A DNA stretch of 64,000 nt from Desmodus rotundus (taxonomy: Eukaryota > Chordata > Mammalia > Chiroptera > Phyllostomidae). The stretch lies in the NCBI RefSeq assembly GCF_022682495.2, contig NC_071389.1, positions 7,183,199 to 7,247,198 on the forward strand, in the 5' to 3' direction. This document shows positions 1-12,900 of this stretch, one piece after another. Numbering within the stretch: the first letter of the stretch is position 1; every line of letters starts with the position of its first letter. A program made the translations under genes and the position numbers. Below the pieces are notes generated by a model, which was given only the letters and a program-made list of their open reading frames with translations, had not been told where the DNA came from and made no database searches.

Positions 1-419
1 TCTCCCTGAGACTGGGAGACTTGAGACCTGTCTGGGATCTTCGCCCTCTTCCTCCCTCCGCCCACAGGTGTGTCAGGATACCCTCACTCCCTCACTCTGC
101 CCACTGAGCCTCCAGGGCTCCATCGCTTCCCACGCTCCCTGTGCTCTAGAGCCCCGCTCACCTGTGTTGCCTGGGGAGGGGGGAGTGGCAATGCCTGCCG
201 CCTGGCCCCTCCCTTTCCCCTTCTCACTCTGCTCCAGCTGCTGCAGCCAACCCTTTGGTTCCTGCCACTTAAGCTCTTTCCTGTCTCGGGGTCTTTTACC
301 AGCTGGCCCACCGGCCTGGCTCCTCCCTCCCAGCTCCTGCTCAGGGAGGCGTCTCAGCTCGTCCACTCACATGGGCCTCTAGTCTCGTCCCCCTGCTAAT
401 TTGCTTCACTGCACTTACG

Positions 420-576
420 TCCAGAATGGCCTTGCCTGTTTGCCTGTGTCCTTGTCAGTGGTCTCTCTGCTCCTCAGACTGAGCTCCACAAGGGCAGAGG
501 CCCGGTGGGTTTGCTGTGGCGTATTCCCCGTGGGCTGGGTCTGGCACATAACAGGAGCTCCAAAAAAGCTCGCTGA
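420..576 (+). mobile_element. L2 LINE 3' end (continues after the SINE to about 805)
   Basis: The typical L2 end is present: agctccacaagggcagaggc, then gtctggcacataacaggagctc. It continues after the SINE as gcttgctgaatgagtggc (783-805). The VES SINE at 577-782 inserted into it. Confidence 0.7.
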
Positions 577-782
577 GCCCTGACCACTGTGGCTCAGTGG
601 ATTGGGTATTATCCCACAAAGTAAAAGGTTACCAGTTCAATTCCCGGTCAGGGCACATGCCTGGGTTTTGGATTCAGTCCCTGGGGCGCATACAAGAGGC
701 AAGTGGTCGAGGTTTTCTCTCCCTTTCTGTTTCCCTCCTTTCCCCACTCTCTAAAAATAAATAAATAAATTCTTAAAAAAAA
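577..782 (+). mobile_element. VES-type tRNA-derived SINE
   Basis: This is a full-length bat SINE: a tRNA-like head with a pol III A box near 590 (tggctcagtgg) and a B box near 635 (gttcaattcc), a body with gcacatgcctgggtt, a CT-rich stretch and an A-rich tail ending near 782. It is flanked by imperfect repeats (562-576 and 778-793) and breaks an L2 end. Confidence 0.85.
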
Positions 783-1029
783 ATGCTTGCTGAATGAGTG
801 GCTGTGCCCCTGCTCATCCCGTCTGGAAGCGGGGCCTCTGCGGAGAACGATCGCCCTTCTCTGCCCAGCCTGCTATTCACTCGCTCACTGGTTCACTGAG
901 ACTTTTACAGAGTGCTTTCCCTGGGGTCGGCAGACGAACACAGGACGGAATAAGCAGCATCAGGGGCTTCTCATGTCTGTTCACAGGCATCTCACCTGAG
1001 ACCCATAGAATGATGCCGCTCCCCGAGTG

Positions 1030-1140
1030 CCCAGCCTCTGCTAAGTGTGCACCGGGTATCACTCACTCCAGTTTACAGAAGAGGAAACTGAGGCTCTAGG
1101 GTGTGGGTGGGGGATGAGAGATTCAAACCAGGCCTGCGCA
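1030..1140 (-). mobile_element. MIR SINE fragment
   Basis: The antisense MIR core is present: tttacagaagaggaaactga, then gagagattcaaacc. It is diverged. Confidence 0.6.
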
Positions 1141-1694
1141 GAGCCCTAGGCTCTGGCCCCACCCTCACGCGCTGCCTGTCCCACCCCTCTGGGGCCTGTA
1201 GGCACAGCTCAGAGGCTGCTGGCTCTGACCTCCTTCCCACAAAGAGCTTGTGAGCTGCTCTGGCACCAGAAGGATTAAGGGTGGTGAGTCGCCTGGGTCT
1301 GGAGCCACCCTGAGCGAAGGACAACTCTCCTGCCCCCTACGCCCACGGAGTTGGCCTCAGAGAGTCTACGGACCTCAGCCCCCGCCCTGGGCTTCCTTTG
1401 CTGTCACAACATGCCGCTGAGGTCCCAGGAGCCTGCAGTCCAGAAGGAAGGCCAGCCTCCAGGGTCCCATGGGCCTGAGCGTGTTGAGGCAGCTCACTGG
1501 TGTGGGAACCCTACAGACCCGCAGACAGGCTGCTTTTCCAGTCCTGCTACTGGGGGAGGGAAGGCAAGGGCCGGGGGCAAGACTGCAGGAGAACCTGAGC
1601 AAGGGGCCCCATTCTCCTTTCTCTCCACGGTGGGTGGGAGGGCTATCTGGGAATATTCACTCCCAGGAGGCGGCGCAGACTCTGGGGAAAGCAC

Positions 1695-1850
1695 ACTCAG
1701 CCAACTTCCATCTGTGTGGCCTTGGGCCAGTCACTTTGAGTCTCTGAGCCTCAGCTCCCCGTCTGTGAAATGGGGACACGAGCTCTTTCACGGGGGTGCT
1801 GGGGCCAAATGCCGCAGAGTTTGTAGAGCGTCTGGTGAGGGTGGAACACG
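1695..1850 (+). mobile_element. MIR SINE fragment
   Basis: The sense core is clear: tgtgtggccttgggccagtc, then ctctgagcctcagctccccg and tgtgaaatggggac. Confidence 0.7.
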
Positions 1851-2129
1851 AAGGTCAGAATAACAGCCATGAATGAATAACAGCACCCAACTGTACGGCC
1901 ACTGTTGCCGGGAAACCCGTCAATTTTGCCCTAAACATCTGTCTCCTGCCCTCCACCCTGGGAAGCTGCTAAGCCTGGCTGGGGAGGAAGCCAATGCTTT
2001 TCTCCTTTTTCTCTTTTTTTTGGGAAGTGGGAGTTGGTTAGGCACTAGTCAACACCAAGCACCCTTTTACTAGTCTTCTCCCAAGCCCTCGGGGCTTCCT
2101 GCTCGACAGGTGAGCAACCTTCCTCTCGC

Positions 2130-2349
2130 AGGGGTGTCCAACCTGCAGCCCTCGGGCCACGTGCAGCCCAGGACGGCCGTGAATGCGACCCAACACAAAA
2201 TCGTAAATTTACTTAAAATATTACTAGATTTTTTTTTGTGATGATGTGTTGCAATGTAGTTACGAGATTTTTTTTGTGATGACGTGTGGCCCAAGACAAC
2301 TCGTCTTCTTCTAGTATGGCGCAGAGATGCCAAAAGGTTGGACACCCCT
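2130..2349 (-). mobile_element. hAT-like non-autonomous DNA transposon with intact terminal inverted repeats
   Basis: This 220-bp element begins aggggtgtccaacc and ends ggttggacacccct, a perfect 14-bp inverted repeat. Inside, the segment agatttttttttgtgatga is present twice (about 2227-2248 and 2265-2286). The sequence resembles old mammalian hAT elements with gggccacat-type cores. It has no transposase. No 8-bp target duplication is visible. Confidence 0.7.
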
Positions 2350-2379
2350 ACTGGAACTTACTGCTGGCCAGGCAGGCTA

Positions 2380-2515
2380 ATTATTCACTCACAGGGGCAT
2401 CGAACCTGAGAAGAAGGGGGCACTCTTATCAACCCCTTCTCAGAGATGAGGAAACCGAGGCACAGAAAAGTGACTTGCCCAAGGTGACAGGGACAGTTTG
2501 GGCCCACACTCACAA
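2380..2515 (-). mobile_element. MIR SINE fragment
   Basis: Antisense core: agatgaggaaaccgaggcac, then gtgacttgcccaaggtgaca. Confidence 0.7.
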
Positions 2516-2904
2516 CCGTGGAAAAATGACTTGAGGAAAATCTCGAATTTCCTCCTTAAAGTTCTGGGAGGCAGGATCTGCCAGTGTCCCGCCCACTTCT
2601 GTGCCCAGGCACCCTATTAAAACCAAGATTGCCACTGCTGCATTTCCATCCCATGTGCACTCACTGAGCACTTGCTGTATGCCCCGACGAAAAGAAACCA
2701 ACCCAAGACCTCCTGGGCAGGGGGAGCCAACTCAAAACATTACCAGTCATTAATCCAGCCTCCTCTAAATTCAGAATCTATGATAATTTGCATGCAAGTC
2801 GGGTGGAGACGTGCAGTTCTGTGACAAACGGAAGGGACAGTCTGCCAGCAAGATTAATAACAGACGCATTTATGAAGATGTTTCTCATTAGTAAGAATAA
2901 CAAA

Positions 2905-3115
2905 GGCAGGGGCTCGTTACTGAGCCCCGAGTGTGCCCCGGGCTTTGCTCTAGGTGTTGCCCGTGTTGTTTTTCATTCTCCCAATGCCCCCATGAAGAGC
3001 ATCGTGTTTCCGCCGTTTTGCAGATGAGCGGAGTAAAGCTCAGAGAGGTAACAAAACTGGCACAGGATTTCCCGGCTGCACACAGGTGAGGGGTGACCAA
3101 AACCAGGTGTTCTGA
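2905..3115 (-). mobile_element. MIR SINE, near full length
   Basis: The antisense copy runs from the tail-side region with gagtgtgccccgggctttgc to the core ttttgcagatgagcggag and on to gctgcacacaggtgagg. Confidence 0.65.
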
Positions 3116-3375
3116 TTCTCGATCACCAAAACCACACCCGGCCACCACCGCAACGCTGGGCTGCGTGACTCCCCCACGGCACGCACGCGCCGAGTGCCTG
3201 TAACTTGCTACAACAAAGGGCATAAACCTTGAGTGTACAGTGGGGCTAATTTTTACCCAAGTAACCAGTACCAGGAAGAGAGGACGTTTCTAAAAGCCTG
3301 GAAAGTTCTCTTGCGCTCCCTTGCGGGCTTACCCCACCCCTCCAGGGGCGGCCGGGTTCCCACTTCTGTCGCCAG

Positions 3376-3560
3376 GGCCCCGTTCTGTCTGTTCTAGAAC
3401 TTCATACAAATGGAATCGCACAGAATGGACCCTATTGTCTCTGGCTTCTGTTGCTCAATGTAGTGCTTCTGAGACTCACACACGGATCAGCACTCTGCTG
3501 TCTTCTGACAGCGGGTGGTATTCCACTGCACGCAATGGTGCTTTGGAAATGCTCTCTGCC
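3376..3560 (-). mobile_element. L1 LINE fragment
   Basis: This is an antisense L1M-type 3' piece with tacaaatggaatcgcacaga and the motif gtggtattccactgc. Confidence 0.6.
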
Positions 3561-3755
3561 CTGGACGTGGGGCCCTAGACCTCTGTAGCATCCCACCATC
3601 TTGCAGGTGCAGAATCAGGTGCCAGACCTCAAAGCCAAAGAGAAAGGGCTCCAGGTTACCCGTCTGTCTGTGCTCTCTCTGTGTGCACTGAACTTCCCAC
3701 CTCGTCCAGTCTGCTGGTGGGAGTGGCTCGGGAAGGCGGTCCCCGGCTCACTGAC

Positions 3756-3994
3756 CTGACCCTCATGCCCTGGAACATCTCGGTGCTGGTGTGGAAGGGC
3801 AGCACGGTGGTGGCGCTGACGCCCGGACAGTCCAGCAGCCCCAGGGTCAGGCTCTCCATGAAGGCGAAGGCCGAGGCCTTGGACGTGCAGTAGTCGATGG
3901 CGCCAGGGATGGCGGACAGGGCCAGCACGGAGTTGAGACACACGATGTGGCCGTTCTGCAGCTCCAGCATGCGAGGCAGGAAGGCCTTGGTGGT
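3756..3994 (-). CDS. DHRS3: DHRS3 coding exon 4 (catalytic exon)
   Basis: This exon is 239 bases, residues 154-232 plus two bases of Arg233. It holds catalytic Ser175 and the active-site pair Tyr188 and Lys192 in [11 protein letters not shown], then the substrate-side segment through [13 protein letters not shown]. The acceptor is CACCCTCAG before 3994. The donor is GTCAG|GTCAGT with GT at 3755-3754, so the intron is phase 2. Intron 3 is 319 bases. The next expected exon is not present in bases 1-3755. Confidence 0.95.
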
Positions 3995-6900
3995 CTGAGG
4001 GTGGGTGGGGAGGTCAGTGGGGAGCAGCCGTGCCCCTAAAACCCCTCGCCCCCGCGTCTCAGGGAGAACAGACCACTCTGCACACACGCACAACCCCAGA
4101 CGATGGAGCCTTTCTGGGTCAGGCGGGGGCTGAGGGCTGCCTGCTGCAGGAAGTCCACCCAGTCACTCCTCTTGTCCTTGGACATCCCTCCCGGCCTGAC
4201 CCCAAGCCCTGGTGAGCCTCTCCTCGCTCCCTTACGGCACCCAGGCCACCTGGAAGGAAGGAACACGTCAATGTTCCCAGCCCAGGGTTGGGTCTGCCTG
4301 GAGGAGTCCTCACCCAGAACTGGCCCAGGGTGTTGATGTGCTGGGACTTGAGGAGGGCGTCGTCGTCGCTGTCCATCAAGCTCTTCCCGTGGACCACGGC
4401 AGCGTTGTTCACCAGGATGGTGATGTCGCCCACCTGCAGGGGACACGGGCCGCAGGCTCCATTAGGGCAGCCCCAGGGGCCTGCGCCCTACAGGGGTGGG
4501 ACCCTGTCATGTGACCTGGGGCCACATCACCCTTCTGAGCAGCAGCCGTGGTTTGTAAGGTGGAGCTAATGAGCGTACCAGCGTTGTTCTGAGGATCAGA
4601 AATCATTTATGGCACATACTGCACCTGGCACAGGGCACATTTGTAATAAATGAGGTTATTGTCACGTAAAAACTGTTGACATTCGCCATGTGCTTATCAA
4701 GGCGGTTTCTGCTCTCCTGGAGCTCACCGACACACTCAGTCTACACAGATGGCTGGAGTCAGCGGCAGGGTTTCCCAGACGGACACGGGACATCGCCCAC
4801 CCCCACACCGGCCCCAGGGCCCAGGAGAGAGACTCACAAGGTCTAAATTCCAAAGGGGACAAGAGATGATCACTTCTGTCATGAAATCAACCCACACACC
4901 CAACCCCTGCCCCTGCCGCCCCGCATCGCACACACACATGCACACACACAGCGTGGGCCAGCTTCACGGGAGGGCCCCTGGAGACACTCTGGAAACAGCC
5001 GCCCTGCCACCAGCAACGCTGTGTCCCAGGCCACACGAGAAGGTTCTCTTGGGCTGGCATTCTCTGGGTCCCGCTGAGCTGAGGATAGACCCTCCCAGGC
5101 TGCTTACCTTCTCCCGGACAGCTTTGGCCGTCTGGTATACCTCCTCCCGGTTGCCCACGTCACAGATAAAGTAGTGGCACTCGGTGCCCATCTGCCGAAT
5201 CTCCTCTGTCGTCTCCTTCAGGCATTTCTCGGTCCGGCCCCAGAGAACGATCTGGAAGGAAGGAATAGCAGCACTGAGCAAGCCGATTCCATCCAGAGAG
5301 AGTACTCAAAGCAAATGAACAATATGATTTCTTAAAGGGATCCAGCCTACTCTGAAGTGAACCCACAGTTTCTGAGCCCATTTCTGACCGATCCACTGAG
5401 GGTTATTTACAAGTCTTACACGTTCCTTCCAGCAGGACGCCTCCTCCCAGCCCAGTTCCAGTTATCTTGCATAGTTAGAGGCAATAGCCGGGCTCTTTCC
5501 GTAGGATGTTCCAGAAGGTTCTCAGTTAGGAACAACCTGGCTTTCTCACCAATTAGGTCTAGAGCCGGGTTTAGGATGCCAGCCGTGAGATGGCACTGGG
5601 AGGCTCGGGCCATGAGGCGCGCAGAGGGTAAGCCCAGCCTTCACCCAGCCGTGATTACACTCTGTCACACTCGGTCACACTCAGTCACACGCGGAAGGAG
5701 GGCCAGGAAGACAGGCAGCCAGGCTCCCACTGAGGAGGAAACTGCCTCACCCCTCAGTTAATAAACCCAGGACTCATTACACCAGGAGGTGACCCTGGTA
5801 GGACCCAAAAATGGGTTCTTAAAAGGGTTGGACAAATTTGTGAATGGCCGGCCACAAAGGCTCAGCAGAGAAGCCCAGCTATTTCTCAACCTTGACCTAC
5901 ACGAGAATGACACAGCTCCTGACGTGGCCTGGGGTCCAGAGAGGCCCCTGTTGGTAAAAGGGTTGAAGGCAGTGGGACTAAGAACCCCAACTGAGACTCA
6001 GCTTCATGGGTGCAGAGGGAGGGAAGGCCAGGGCTGGAGACAAGCAGAGAGGGAAGAGAGGAGAGGCTCCTTGGGTCTCTGTTTTTGTTCCTTCTGTTGC
6101 TCTTTAAAATTATCAGTGAAACACCTCCTTTAAAAATAAAACCCGACATGGAAACCCCGACGTATGGAAGCGACACAAGGAATAAATTACCGGTCCAAGT
6201 CCGTATTCTCTTACTTTGAAAGCAACTAGAAAGAACGGAAAGGCTGTGTTGGGGAGGCAGGCCCCTTCGAGTGGGCGTTAAGATGGAGGGCCAATGACAT
6301 TGGGCCAGAATGCAGCTGGTTTCTGTATTTTGCTCTGTGACAAAGGTAGAGCGAAATCACACTGATTAGCAGTCGTTGGTAGTAAGAGTTTACCCACTGT
6401 TGACCTCGAAATCTCAGAAGTTTCCCTCAAGCATCCCGGGGCCCCAATGGGTGGGGCTCGTAGAGTCACACAAAGGTGCTGTGGTCTCCAGTGAATTTCA
6501 GTTTTTTATTAGAAGTCTTACACATGGCTTCTTTTTGAAGTAGTTTCAAAAAGAAAGTAAAAGCGTTTTCTCAGCCGCTGAGACAACTCTGGGAAAGTGC
6601 AGTTGGAAAACCCACCTGGTCCAGCCACTTGGTTCATTTTAATTACAGTCTTGACCCACAGGACGGGTTATGGAGAGGACGCCCTCAGGGCCTCTCCTTG
6701 ACCCAGAAGCCCATCCAGGGCAAACGAACTGCAATTAGACAGGCTCCGAGAGACCCTTTCTTGTCTGTGGAACTGAAAACAGACCTAGGACATGCTCCTC
6801 CAGGAGCGGCTGGGGAGGCACCTCATGGGGAAGATTAGACACAGCATCTGTTCTAGGAAGGCGGTTCAGTGTCAGCCTGCTCCTCTGCACCCCGGTTTCC

Positions 6901-9900
6901 TTCCATCTTTCCTTGTCACCCCATCTGTCTGTCCATCCATCCTTTCTTCCATCTGTCCATCCTTCATCCCTCATTCCTTTCTTCTACCCACCCCACCCCA
7001 TCATCCATCCATCCACATCCATCCATATCCATCCACATCCATCCATATCGATCTATATCCATCATCCATCCATCTGTATCCATCCATCACCCATCCATCC
7101 ACATCCACCCATATCCACCTTATCCTCTGAGTATATCTGAGTGAGCTGAAGGTAATCTTTGGCCTCCTTTCTCCTGCTCTGGTCCCTGCCTAACCCCATC
7201 CCACCTTCAACTCAGAAGGGAAGCAGGACCCTGGGGCTTGTACAGCTCCCTTGGGTCTGGTGAGGAAGGGGACTCTGGGGACTCTGAGAGTTTTCGGGCA
7301 AGTTGACAGAGGGGCGAAGCTTACAGTAGGGGGCTTGTTGGAAGGTGCATGGGCCCAGAGGCCTGGGAGCACAAATGTCACCTCAGAGGGTCTGGGGCAG
7401 CAGCCCAGATGGGTGCCCTTCATTCTGGGCATGTTGGGTTCTTCTTGGCACAAACAGGTGTGCGTGGGGTTCCAGCAAAGGCAGCACTTACGGTCCAGGG
7501 GCTGTGGGGCCAGAGTAATTTTTCCCAGACCCCCAAGTTCCCAGGTACAGCAAGGAGGGCAGGGGTCTCAAGCCCCAGTGTGGTTTGCCCAGGAAATGGG
7601 CAGTCAGGGGACCTGAGAGGCCAGCCTCACCTACGTGGCTGGAAGGACAAGCCGAAGAGGGACAAAGGGCTGGGGTGAGGAAGGTGAAGTGAAGCCGCGC
7701 CCCTTGATTCCCATGGGTGGGGCCTGCATCCAGGTGGGATCCTGAGGTTTGGCCATTTCCTTTAGAGGCTCTGTGGAGGACGCCCCCGGTGGCTGGGGGA
7801 CTGGCCACCTCAGACCTCCCTCTGCTCAGAGCCCCACTCTCTGACCCAAACCCATTGGGCTGGGGACCCCGAGGCCCTTGACTCTCGCTTGTTCATTTCT
7901 CACCCCGTGACCAGCCAGCCTGTGCTCTTTGTTGGGTGGATGAATGGAAGTTCGGGAGCACAGGCAGGGGGCGGCGTGGGAGGCGGTCAAATGGCCTCTC
8001 TAAGGCTGAGGCCGTTCCATCTTCCCTGACAGAGGTGTTCAGGGTCTCGGGACCCTCAACACAGAGTCTACTGAGACCGATGGCCCACAAGACCTGGGGC
8101 TCCCCAGAGCTTCAGACTGCCCTGGACACAGGGCGAGGGGTTTTAGTCTCAGATAAAAAGGAGGCTCGGGGTGGGGGGCGCGTGTGGGCCTCACTGTGTC
8201 TCTGTGTGCGGCACTGCCTCACACGTGCCCAGGCCCTTGGTGGAGGTGCAGAGTCCCTCCAGGCTGGGCGTGTTCCCCGCTTCGGACCCAGGTGCATATC
8301 TGTGGTGGCGGCCAGGGCTGGTCCGTGGCAGGTGGACGGTGAGGCAGCTAAGTGGAGGGAATGGGAACGGCTGGGGCCACTGTGGCTGCTGTCTCTTCCT
8401 GGGCCTCTCTTATTCCTCAAGTCCGCCACCCAGGCCCCTCTGGGGACCAGGACACTGGCTGGTAGAGCTCAGCAGGTCCACCAGGTGGCTCCTGCCCAGA
8501 ATCGCCTGCTGCCGCCCCTGGACAGCTGACAGAGGAGGCCCACCCAGTGCCAGAACGCAGGTGAGCCCCAGGCAGCAGGAGGCAGGCAGGGGTCTGAGAG
8601 GAACGTGGGGCGGACAGGCCGGGGAGGGGGCAGATTTATTAGCCCTGGGAACCCAATGTGGCCTCCTCTTAATTAACTCCCATGGCAGGTAGCAGCTGGG
8701 GCGGGTCAGCGGCCCAGGATTTACTCTTAAGCTGGGTTTATAAAATAAGGGCTCAGGGTAGCTCAGCACCTCCTGGCCTGCCCTCCCCTCTGGGGCAAAT
8801 GGTTAGCTTCTGTCCTCCTGAGCCTTGTGACTGGTGCGGAGGAGGTAAGAGGGAGGACAAAGGCCTGTGGCCTCCCAGGGAAGTGAGCCCCGACCTGTGA
8901 CCTCTGGGGGCGGTGGGCCCACACATGGCCACAGCCGCCCTGCCCAGCCAGGGCCTCCTAGCAGAGGTGTGGCTCCAGCCCTCCCTGCCCCCCCTCCTGC
9001 CCCCCAGAGCCATCCTGACAGAGGTGACAGCCAGCTGGAACCCCTGCACGGCTCCCAAGTTGAAGGCTGTTATTGTCCACTTTTGTAGCATATGAAGGCC
9101 CATAGTCACTGGGGGGTGGAAGCAGGATTCAAACCCAGAGTCTTTGTCTTCCACAGAAGCACCCTGAACCCTGAGGCACCGTGGGATATTCTGAGCTTTA
9201 AGAGTTCTGCGCCTGTGTCACGCGACCCCACCCAGTCTTCCTTAAGCTTCATGCCGCGCCCCGAGCAGGAGACGCGTCCATTTGCTCACCAGAACAGCGC
9301 AGAAGGCCCGCTGTGGCCTGGGCGCTGTGCCTGGTGCTAGGGAGCCAACAGAGAACAACGCAGAGCAGACACGGTCCTGCCTCCGGGTGCCACGTCCCAG
9401 GGGAGGAAGACCCAAAGGAAAGAGAAAACTGTCGGACACGAATGACCATGAGGCGCACAAAGACTAAACAGGGAACTTCATTTAAATTAGGGGATTTATG
9501 GGGTTGCTATATTACATCCTTGTATAAGGAAACTGCAGCTCAGAGAGGCTAAGCAGCTAGTCTGAGGTCACACAGCAGCTGAGTGACAGCTGGGATTTGA
9601 ACCCAGATTTGACACCATCATTCCCTCTGCCAGCAGGGGAGAAGCCATTTCCTCCCTTCACTCGGTCTCGTGGGAATTGCGTGCACTGAAGCTGGCACCC
9701 ACTAAGTGTTCGGTAAGTGCTCTCCTCGTGATTTCCCACAGGGAGGAAGAGCCGGGAAAAGCACAGCACAGCCTCTCAGCCTGCCCTCCTCTGCAGCCAT
9801 TAGAATGATGAGTGTTCACGGCACGGAAATATGCTTGGAGATCTAATGTTCCGGAAAAAAAAGAAGGCGCAGCATTACCTACACAGGATAATCTCACCCC

Positions 9901-12900
9901 TACAAACTCGACAGGCTGAGGGGGGCCACCATGCTGCACAGGAACAGGGGATGTCTCGGGGTGGGATCGTGGCTGACTGTTGTTTGTTTCCTTATGCTCT
10001 CCGTATGAGCAGCGAGGACTCTAAAGGACAAGTGCCATCACTTATGATCCTAAGACGGGAAGGCAGAGCCACGCTTTCCCGGCAGATCAGTCCCGCATAG
10101 GCCCACCCTTCACACACAGGAGCCTTGGCACTGCAGGCCCAGCCCCTGCTGCCCCTGCCCCCCGCAGCACCTTTTCGGGGCTGCCATCCAGTGCCCATTG
10201 GCATCTCTCTCCCCATTGCTGAGTGAAGGATGGGGGAGCTCCCGGTGCGTGCGCACTCCCACAGTGCACCTGGCCCTGTGTGTGCCGTCAATGCCCTGTT
10301 GGGTCTACGTCCTGTCTCTTGGAAGGCAGGGACTAAATCTCGCCGACTGTGGGCTCCCTGTGACCCCATCTCGTGCTCAGCACAAGCTATCTGTCTCTGT
10401 GCTAAATGCCAAGTATGCTTGCAGACTCCTACTCATCCTGCAAAACCCTGCTTAAAGGTCCCTTCAGTTCTTAAGCTTTTCAGGCTGCTCCTTCCATCCT
10501 CGATACATACAACACTCTACCGTGGCTAACATCTGCCGATCACGTGCTGTAGGTCAGGTGTGGTGCTGAGTACATCCACGTGTGTTCTTCTCTCATCCTC
10601 ACAATCCCACGTGGTGATGGTTACTCTCTCCCTTTCATGGTGGAGGCTCAGACAGGTAGAATGACTCGCCCAAGGTCATACTGCTCAGCATGAGCAGAGC
10701 AGCATGGCTCAGAATTCATGTTCCCTACCGCCAACCCTAACTCTCGTTTGGACCTCCACTGAGCACGGATGCGGGGGGTGCTGGGGCTGTGGGTGAGTCC
10801 CCTGCCTCCCCCACGAGTTCACGAAGTCTGTCAGGGAGTGCTGCTCACCTCGTGACCTCCGCACTCAGCACGGGCCAGGCACAGAGTAGCAGCCAGCTAA
10901 CACTGTCACGTGGCACTGGCCCCCGGAGGCCTCTGGGAACATCTGCTGACCAGAGAGCGGACTCTTCCCCACCCGGCCTCGCCTTCCTCGCCCAGAGGGG
11001 CCCACGCGAAGGCCTGGACTTGACGTTCACGGCTGGAGCTCAGCTGCAGAGCACAGCCCCACCAGCGACATGAGCCGCCTGGTCCCCCGAGGAGCATCTG
11101 TTTATAATCGGCAGCTCTGGAAAGACCCAAGCCCCTGGGCAGGGCTTTGGCAGGCCAGCTCATGTCCCCTGGGCCCCGTGCTATGGGCCACAGTAGTGCT
11201 GCGCTGGCTTCTCAGAAGAAAACACCCACCAGAGACCCCAAACCACGGCAGTGTGGGCGGAGGGTGGACGGTCACAATTTGGAGGGAGCACAGCTCTCAT
11301 CTGCCCAGCGCCTCCAGCAGGCGATGTTAATAAAAAATCTATCCCTGTGGCCAGATGAGAACAAACAAGCAACCACATCGGAGTGTCAACATCAGGAGTT
11401 GGAGCAGGTGCCAGGGAGACGCGGGTGAGTGGATGTGCAGGTGTGGGCAGGTGCTGTTTCAGACACACGTGCAGTGCAAGTTGAATTTTGGGCTTTCCCC
11501 CCTTCCCCATCCCTGTCCATTTCCCAAAAGAGAGCCCCGTCTCAAGTGGAGTGGCCCAGAACATGGGCCCGGAGCCGGACCGCCTGGGCTCGGCTCTCTG
11601 ATCTGCCCCTAACGAGTTACCCGGACTTGGAAAACCTCCTTAGCCGCTCTATAAATTCAAGTTATTAAAGCATCCACTTTGAAGGGTGGTTGGGAGGATG
11701 AAAAAGGACGTGATAAAAGTTAGCTATTATTATTGCTATTATTAACCCCAGGAATAAACCTTGCTCCCAGAAGATCCCCCACCCCCCACAAAACTGGAGT
11801 CACTGGGCTGCCGGGTGCCTGGGTGACCCCACCGGGGCATCTCTGCTTCTAGACACAGCCTTGACCGGGGCAGAACCACACAGTCCTAGAGACCTCTCCA
11901 CTCCTATCCTTCTGCCTGACTCGGCACACCCTTCTCCAGATACACCCCCAGCCCAGGAAGGCGGAATCCGGCAGCGCGCTGCAGACCAGTGAGAACACTT
12001 CACAGTAGGAGAGGTTTTCTAACCGAGCTCTGGGGCGTCCTGGGGGTTCCAGTGAGGACCCTTAGGGGGTGCCGAGGGCTGGGAGCATGGTACACGGGTC
12101 CCAGGACATCCAGTGCACTGGTAGTTTTATTAGATCTCTAGAACAATCATTCTACAAAGGTTCCGTTGCTCTCCAGGGCAGACGCTCGTTTTGTTTTGTT
12201 TTGTTCTCCCCCGAAGCTATTTTTTACCAGAACGCCTCTAGCTCTCACCCACTGGGAGTGCCGGCTGCCCCGGCATGCACACCCAGCAAGCCTACCAGCC
12301 CCTCTTCCAAAGACAGCCCTTCAGGGTCGGCGACAGTGCTTGGGTACTGTCACCCTGAGACATTTGTGCCTCTCCTCCAGGAGCCAAACCCTCCCTGCCC
12401 CTGCATGCACCCTGCTCCTGCCTCGGCCTCGGGGGAGATGACCCATGTTACCCCAGGGAATCAGAGGTGACACAAACTGCCCCGCCTCTCTGATAGACTG
12501 CAGTGCCTCCTCGCCTTCCTGCCCCTGCACAGCTGAGCTGCCCACGTGGCAGGCAAGGCTTTCCCACTCGGCTGTGAGTGGTAGACTCGCCCTGGCCCCG
12601 TCCTTGTCTCTCAGCCGGCGGGGTTCTCCCCCACAGTCCCCGGACCACAGCCTGAGTGGGACCAAGACATCCTCCTGGGCGACATCCAGCCTGGAGCTGG
12701 CCCCTTGAGGGCCGCAGGAATAACCTCCAGCACTCACCCCTGCCTGCCCCTAGCTGGCACCTGCACCCACGGCTGTATCTCACCCAGTCCTCTGGCAGCC
12801 CCGGGAAGGCGGTGTCACGCCCATTTGCACATGAAGAACCGAGGCATGGAGGGGCCTTATGATACACCCACGGTCACTCAGTCAGTACCTGGGGGAGCCG

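Larger units (their letters stand above)
1..3755 (-). other. DHRS3: DHRS3 intron 4 (partial)
   Basis: This is non-coding DNA downstream of exon 4 on the minus strand, continuing past base 1. I looked for the next DHRS3 exon on the minus strand and did not find it. The stretch is mostly repeat relics: an L2 end broken by a VES SINE, MIR copies on both strands, a hAT-like element and an L1 fragment, each listed separately. Bases 1-420 and 2520-2900 show nothing I can name. Confidence 0.85.

Noticed and set aside
577..650. tRNA gene
   Set aside because: The A and B boxes belong to a SINE head followed by a SINE body and A-rich tail; the same holds for the other VES copies.
1351..1863. Open frame of 170 codons
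   Set aside because: It overlaps a MIR copy and shows no homology; it lies in DHRS3 intron 4 on the opposite strand.
1..3755. DHRS3 exon 5
   Set aside because: No minus-strand segment matching the next part of the protein was found, so the exon must lie to the left of the window.
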